The position numbers were made by a program, and so were the translations under genes. Positions 42,403 through 46,104 of a stretch of DNA of 46,104 bases are shown here, one piece after another. Source of the stretch: Prosthecodimorpha hirschii (lineage in GTDB: Bacteria > Pseudomonadota > Alphaproteobacteria > Rhizobiales > Ancalomicrobiaceae). The notes beneath the pieces were generated by a model. The model saw only the letters and a program-made list of their open reading frames with translations. It was not told the origin of the DNA and made no database searches. The stretch is taken from positions 3,947,777 through 3,993,880 of the forward strand of contig NZ_LJYW01000001.1 in NCBI RefSeq assembly GCF_001305515.1, read 5' to 3'. Position 1 is the stretch's first letter. Every line of letters begins with the position of its first letter.

Positions 42403-43419
42403 ATGATCCGCTTCGCCGCCATCGGGCTCGACCACCGCCACATCTACCATATGGTCGCCGAGCTCTCCGCCGCCGGGGCCGAATGCGCGGGCTACTGTCC
42501 GTCGACCTCCGACCCGCGCGTCCTGGCCGGATTCCGGGAGCGTTTTCCGCATCTCGAGCCGGTCGACCGCCGTCGCCTGCTGGAGGACCCGACCATCGCG
42601 GTCGTCTGCTCGGCCGCGATCCCGCGCGACCGGGCCGGGATCGCCATCGAGGCGATGCGGCGCGGCAAGGACGTGATGGTCGACAAGCCGGGGGTAACCA
42701 CATCCGCCCAACTCGCGGCCGTCGAGGCCTGCGTCGCCGAGACCGGCCGCATCTTCTCGGTCTGCTTCTCCGAGCGCTTCGTCGTCCGCGCCGCCGAAGT
42801 GGCGGCCCGGATCGTAGCCGACGGCGGCATCGGCACCGTGGTGCAGACCATCGGGATCGGCCCGCATCGCCTGAACCGGGCCATCCGCCCCGCCTGGTTC
42901 TTCGACCCGGCCGCCTATGGCGGCATCCTGGTCGACATCGCCTCGCACCAGATCGACCAGTTCCTGTTCTTCACCGGTTCGACCGATGCGGTGATCGTCG
43001 CCAGCGCGGTTGCCAACCATGCCGTCCGCGATATCCCGGCCTTTGCGGATTTCGGCGAGATCCTGCTGCGCAGCGATCGCGCCTCCGGCTATATCCGGGT
43101 CGACTGGTACACCCCGGACGGCCTGCCGGCCTGGGGGGACGGCCGCCTGACCATCCTGGGGACCGACGGCACCATCGAACTGCGCAAATATGTCGACATC
43201 GCCGGCCGCCCGGGCGCCGATCATGTCTTCGTCGCCGACCGCAAGGGCACCCGCCATATCGACGCCTCGGCCGAGCCGCTGACCTATTTCCGGCATTTCC
43301 TCGACGACGTGCGCGACCGCTCCGAAAGCGCCATGCCGCAATCCCATGTCTTCCGCGTCACGCGCCTGTCGCTGGAAGCCGAAGCCCGCGCGGCGCGCAT
43401 CGGCCAGCCTGCGGCGTAA
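42403..43419 (+). CDS. Gfo/Idh/MocA family oxidoreductase, second type
   Basis: A 338-residue dehydrogenase distantly related to its neighbour. The N-terminus is IRFAAIGLDHRHIYHMVAEL, which departs from the usual GxGxxG (it reads GLDHRH). The Lys-Pro is in VMVDKPGVTTSAQL, and the substrate-domain signature is GGILVDIASHQIDQFLFFTG. The altered first loop suggests unusual cofactor use or a role other than simple oxidation. It starts 6 bp after the first gene's stop. Together with the LacI/TRAP genes it makes a sugar-acid or polyol uptake and catabolism operon. Confidence 0.9.
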   Translation: MIRFAAIGLDHRHIYHMVAELSAAGAECAGYCPSTSDPRVLAGFRERFPHLEPVDRRRLLEDPTIAVVCSAAIPRDRAGIAIEAMRRGKDVMVDKPGVTTSAQLAAVEACVAETGRIFSVCFSERFVVRAAEVAARIVADGGIGTVVQTIGIGPHRLNRAIRPAWFFDPAAYGGILVDIASHQIDQFLFFTGSTDAVIVASAVANHAVRDIPAFADFGEILLRSDRASGYIRVDWYTPDGLPAWGDGRLTILGTDGTIELRKYVDIAGRPGADHVFVADRKGTRHIDASAEPLTYFRHFLDDVRDRSESAMPQSHVFRVTRLSLEAEARAARIGQPAA

Positions 43420-43539
43420 CGGGAACCGCAAGACTTCGGCCGGGGGCGGGCGGCCCGGGCCGGGGCCGAAGGTCGGTCCCGGGACGGGATCGCCGCATCG
43501 GATCGTTTCGTCTGCCCGCGACGGCGACCCGCCTGCCGG

Positions 43540-43921
43540 ACAGCTAGGCGGGTCGCCCGTGAGCTCGACCGTCTGATCAAGGTGCGGGGCGACCCGCCGA
43601 TCGTGCTCGGCGACACCGGCACCGATCCGACGTCCTACGCCATTTCTCGCCTGGCAGCAGGACCACCGCGTCGCGTGGCACGCTATCGCGCCGGCCAAGC
43701 CGATCCAGAACACCTTCGTCGCGAGCCTCAATGGACGGTTCGGCGACGAGCGCCGCGACGAGTATCTCTTCCAGGGCCGGTCGGCAGCCAGCGGGATCAT
43801 CAGGGCTTGGTGCTTCGACGACCATGACCACCGGCTGCACACTATTCTGGGCGGCCGAACCCCGAACGCGTTCGCAACACGGTCCCAGAAAGACCAGAAC
43901 CAGATCAGAGTCCGGTTATGA
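43540..43921 (+). pseudogene. Decayed IS3-family transposase (OrfB C-terminal part)
   Basis: The plus strand reads RRVARELDRLIKVRGDPPIV then LGDTGTDPTSYAI in one frame. After a one-base shift near 43643 it reads WQQDHRVAWHAIAPAKPIQN, TFVASLNGRFGDERRDEYLF and ILGGRTPNAF to a TGA at 43919. These match the rve catalytic core of IS3 OrfB proteins (SDNGTELTSHAI, FVESFNGRLRDE). DNG has become DTG and the catalytic Glu of FVES is now Ala, so the enzyme is dead. No OrfA and no clear terminal repeats are seen. It separates the TRAP/Gfo operon from the TetR/methyltransferase genes; the 160 bp after it (43922-44080) holds nothing recognisable. Confidence 0.85.
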
Positions 43922-44080
43922 GCGGGGGCAATTTGGGGGCAGGGTCACATCAAAAACTGAAACGACGCGCCCGTGAGGATGAAGATGGGAGCTTCTATCT
44001 TATTGTAAAGAAATACGAATATGTGCGCCGCGCGCAGCGTCATGGGAGCGCGGCAATCCCGCAACCAAGCGGCGGATTCC

Positions 44081-44713
44081 TCAACTGCGCTCCAGTTCAC
44101 GGAGATAGGCGCAGAGCATGTCGGCCATAGCATCCGCATAGGCACGGGCCTCGGCGTCAGTCCTGGGCGTTTCCGAGAAGTCCTTCCCGACTGCGATCAC
44201 CGTCGTGCTGACGAGGTCGCCAGCCAGTCGCCGGCCTGCATCCGGAATGTTCGGGAGCGCGTCGCGCATGAACCTTTCGATGATGCGATCGCCTTCAGCG
44301 TGAATTTGCTCCGCCTCGTCCGAGTCGCGATAGAGCGGCGCGGCATCGTCGAGTGCCCCGCGCAGCGCCGCTTCCTCGATCTCGGAGCGGACGAACGCGT
44401 GGACAAGGCTTCGTAGCCGTTCGAGCGGCGGCCGCGCTGTGTCGCCCAAGATCGCTCCCCATTGCTCCGTTGTCTGACGCCATTCGTCGCTTTGCAGCCG
44501 GAACAAGATGGCCGCCTTGTTCGGGAAATACTGGTAGAGCGACCCGACGCTGACGCCGGCCCTTTCGGCGACGCGTGCCGTCGTGAAGCGCTGCGCGCCC
44601 CCCTCCGCCAGAACCTGAACAGCCGCTTCCAGAATCGCCGAGACAAGCTCGGTCGAGCGAGCCTGCTTGGGCTGCTTTCGCGAGGAAATCCGTGGGTTTG
44701 GTCGATTGCTCAT
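44081..44713 (-). CDS. TetR family transcriptional regulator
   Basis: A 210-residue regulator. The N-terminal TetR helix-turn-helix (about 20-65) contains ILEAAVQVLAEGGAQRFTTA and the recognition helix region AGVSVGSLYQYFPNKAAIL. The rest is the helical ligand-binding/dimer domain. Start 44713 is preferred to an upstream ATG at 44785, which would cover the divergent promoter. It lies head to head with an O-methyltransferase gene 93 bp away, a common repressor-target layout. Confidence 0.93.
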   Translation of the reverse strand: MSNRPNPRISSRKQPKQARSTELVSAILEAAVQVLAEGGAQRFTTARVAERAGVSVGSLYQYFPNKAAILFRLQSDEWRQTTEQWGAILGDTARPPLERLRSLVHAFVRSEIEEAALRGALDDAAPLYRDSDEAEQIHAEGDRIIERFMRDALPNIPDAGRRLAGDLVSTTVIAVGKDFSETPRTDAEARAYADAMADMLCAYLRELERS

Positions 44714-44752
44714 CCGGGCGCCGGAGAATGCGAATAGGAAATGTGACGAAAC

Positions 44753-44767
44753 AATCGTATTTTGATT
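44753..44767. promoter_or_regulatory. Candidate TetR operator (AATC-N7-GATT)
   Basis: A short inverted pair, AATC...GATT, lies in the 93-bp region between the divergent TetR and methyltransferase genes. The arms are only 4 bp, so this is suggestive at best. Confidence 0.25.
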
Positions 44768-44806
44768 CCCGAGACAGAACAACACCTTACTTCGAAGGAT
44801 TGCCTC

Positions 44807-45463
44807 ATGACCACCCTGGACACTGCGCCCGTCGCGCCACTTCTGGACCGGCTGTTCGCGGAAGCCGAGGCGGCGACGAGCCCGGCCATGGTCGAGCTCT
44901 CCCGCGACGAGCGGGACCGGCTGATGCGCAGCAAGACCGAGTATCTCCGCCTCTATGGGCTGATGAAGGATCTGTGGCTGCCGGTTTCGCGGGAGACTGG
45001 CGCGCTCCTCTACATGCTAGCGCGCAGCGCAGGTGCGCGCAGCATCGTCGAGTACGGCACGTCCTTCGGCATCTCGACTTTGCATCTGGCGGCTGCGCTG
45101 CGCGACAACGGCGGCGGACGCCTCATCAGCAGCGAATTCGAGCCGTCGAAAGTGGCGCGGGCGCGCGAGCACCTGACGGAAGGCGGCCTGGTCGACCTGG
45201 TGGAGATTCGCGAGGGCGACGCCCTGGAGACGTTGAGCGCCAACCTACCCGACAGCGTCGACCTGCTGCTGCTCGACGGGGCGAAGGCGCTCTACCCGGA
45301 TATCCTCGCTCTGGTCGAGAACCACCTCAGACCCGGCGCGCTCATCGTCGCCGACAATGCAGACCTTAGCCCGGAATATCTGGAGCGCGTGCGCCGACCG
45401 GGCGGCGGCTACATGTCCGTGCCGTTCGCCGACGATGTTGAGTTGTCCATGCGGGTCGGCTGA
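44807..45463 (+). CDS. Class I SAM-dependent O-methyltransferase (catechol-OMT-like)
   Basis: A 218-residue methyltransferase of the O-methyltransferase_3/24 type. The SAM-binding motif I is SIVEYGTSFGISTLHLAAAL (about 72-91), followed by the acidic GGRLISSEFEPSKVARAREH, then VDLLLLDGAKALYPDILALV with the catalytic-metal-type Asp. Such enzymes methylate small phenolic or catechol-like hydroxyls. The start is the ATG at 44807; the frame upstream covers the promoter. It is followed 49 bp later by a truncated epimerase gene. Confidence 0.9.
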   Translation: MTTLDTAPVAPLLDRLFAEAEAATSPAMVELSRDERDRLMRSKTEYLRLYGLMKDLWLPVSRETGALLYMLARSAGARSIVEYGTSFGISTLHLAAALRDNGGGRLISSEFEPSKVARAREHLTEGGLVDLVEIREGDALETLSANLPDSVDLLLLDGAKALYPDILALVENHLRPGALIVADNADLSPEYLERVRRPGGGYMSVPFADDVELSMRVG

Positions 45464-45512
45464 ACGCGGAGCCTGCTGTGGGTCTCAAAACAAGAAAATC
45501 AGGAGGTAAACC

Positions 45513-45677
45513 ATGCGCATTTTCGTAACCGGGGCGACCGGCTGGGTCGGATCGGCTGTCATCGACGAACTTTTGAACGCCGGCCACCGAGTCACGGGAC
45601 TTGTCCGGGACAGGAGCAAGGCCGCCGCACTAGGTCATAAACTCATAAATGGTATTCCCCTTTCGATCGAACGGTGA
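45513..45677 (+). pseudogene. NAD-dependent epimerase/SDR, 5' fragment cut by an IS element
   Basis: The frame begins [20 protein letters not shown] and [20 protein letters not shown], the N-terminal Rossmann motif (TGATGWVG) of an atypical short-chain reductase/NAD-epimerase. A strong AGGAGGT ribosome site sits 6 bp before the ATG. Homology stops near 45630-45634 at the left end of an IS5-family element; the frame then continues about 14 codons into the element before a TGA at 45675. About 40 codons of a protein normally ~270-300 long remain. It was probably the partner gene of the O-methyltransferase. Confidence 0.88.
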
Positions 45678-46104
45678 TTCAAGCTCCTTGAAGGAGCCGA
45701 CCATGAGCCAGCGTCGATACGAACTGACCGATTTCGAGTGGGGGATTATCGCCCCTCTGCTTCCGAACAAGCCGCGTGGGGTACCTCGGGCGGACGATCG
45801 GAAGGTTTTGAACGGCATCTACTGGCGCCTTCGAACGGGATCCCCCTGGGCCGACATCCCGGAGCGCTACGGCCCGGCGACGACCTGCTACAACCGCTTC
45901 GTCCGATGGCGGAAGATCGGCGTCTGGGACCGGATTTTCGATAGGGTTTCCGCGGCTTACGATGGCGATCTCCAGATGATCGACTCCTCCTCCGTTCGCG
46001 TGCATCAACATGCCGCGAACGTAAAAAAGGGGGCTTCACCGACGCGGAAGCCGCCGCTGGGGACGAGCCTCACACCCGATGCATGGGGCGCTCGCGAGGC
46101 GGAC
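45631..46104 (+). mobile_element. IS5-family (IS427-like) insertion sequence, left part; runs off the window
   Basis: The element begins near 45631-45634, in or just after a CTAG at 45630-45633, a common target for IS427-type elements. It carries a transposase gene in two phases. The right end, the terminal repeat and any target-site duplication lie outside the window. The left boundary is inferred from where the epimerase homology stops. Confidence 0.8.
45703..46104 (+). CDS. IS5-family transposase, OrfA and start of OrfB (incomplete)
   Basis: The protein starts MSQRRYELTDFEWGIIAPLL followed by RRLRTGSPWADIPERYGP-type IS427 OrfA sequence (here YWRLRTGSPWADIPERYGPA). The first DDE Asp is in DLQMIDSSSVRVHQHAAN. 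At about 46021 an A-rich slippery stretch (TAAAAAAGGGGG) precedes a change of frame: frame 0 runs on as KKGASPTRKP, while the -1 frame reads GGFTDAEAAAGDEPH then CMGRSRGG, the true continuation. A programmed -1 frameshift joining OrfA and OrfB is therefore likely, as in other members. A ribosome site AAGGAG lies 7 bp before the ATG. Confidence 0.88.
   Translation, partial: MSQRRYELTDFEWGIIAPLLPNKPRGVPRADDRKVLNGIYWRLRTGSPWADIPERYGPATTCYNRFVRWRKIGVWDRIFDRVSAAYDGDLQMIDSSSVRVHQHAANVKKGASPTRKPPLGTSLTPDAWGAREAD

Noticed and set aside
43922-44080. Right end of the decayed IS3 element near GGGGGCAATTTGGGGGCAGG
   Set aside because: The G-rich stretch resembles an IS terminal repeat, but no matching left end was found, so it is not annotated as an element boundary.

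Overview
The window reads as a chromosome segment of a GC-rich alphaproteobacterium, most likely order Hyphomicrobiales (Rhizobiales). It opens with the 3' part of a 23S rRNA gene, then 5S rRNA and an initiator tRNA-Met, the usual rrn operon tail in that group. Almost everything downstream is accessory catabolism and uptake typical of soil or plant-associated alphaproteobacteria. The genus is not determined.

Layout. (1) 1-1071: end of an rRNA operon, closed by a strong terminator. (2) 1262-1765: a MoxR-type ATPase gene cut off after about 112 codons, abutting what looks like the tail of a serine recombinase gene on the other strand. (3) 1808-9342: a tight minus-strand operon encoding a spermidine/putrescine-type ABC importer (binding protein, two permeases, ATPase), an M24 peptidase-like protein, a small cupin and a DAO-family FAD oxidoreductase. 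A GntR/FCD regulator diverges from it, and ATTGGT-type candidate operators lie between. (4) 9518-12636: a DAO-family oxidoreductase and a DHDPS-family lyase, divergent from an Lrp/AsnC regulator. (5) 12511-13771: an imperfect tandem triplication of the Lrp gene's 3' end, each copy carrying a 154-bp palindromic element. (6) 13788-22388: minus-strand genes for a dipeptide-type ABC importer, a type II HAD hydrolase, a class III aminotransferase and a double-GNAT protein. A second HAD and another FAD oxidoreductase run divergently (22709-24665). (7) 24727-29924: minus-strand genes for a tartrate/malate-type dehydrogenase, an aldehyde dehydrogenase, a second cupin, a GhrA-type hydroxyacid dehydrogenase and an M20 deacylase. 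(8) 30117-37055: plus-strand genes for a double GNAT, an FAD oxidoreductase, a GNAT, and hydantoinase/oxoprolinase subunits A and B. (9) 37155-43419: a LacI regulator divergent from a TRAP transporter (binding protein and fused DctQM) and two Gfo/Idh/MocA dehydrogenases, with two near-identical operator palindromes in the intergenic region. (10) 43540-46104: a decayed IS3-family transposase, a TetR regulator divergent from an O-methyltransferase, a truncated epimerase gene, and the left part of an IS5-family element that interrupts it and runs off the window.

How the parts may work together. Four DAO-family FAD oxidoreductases, two ABC importers, an aminotransferase, aldehyde and hydroxyacid dehydrogenases, an M20 deacylase, HyuAB and several GNATs suggest a catabolic island for nitrogen compounds such as amines, N-substituted amino acids or cyclic amides. 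Uptake, oxidative deamination, ring or amide opening and oxidation of the carbon skeleton are all represented. The TRAP/Gfo cluster suggests a separate sugar-acid or polyol pathway. Substrates cannot be fixed from sequence alone. The parts most worth a second look are the Lrp-tail triplication, the M24 protein lacking one metal ligand, the paired double-GNAT proteins, and the recurring FAD-oxidase modules.
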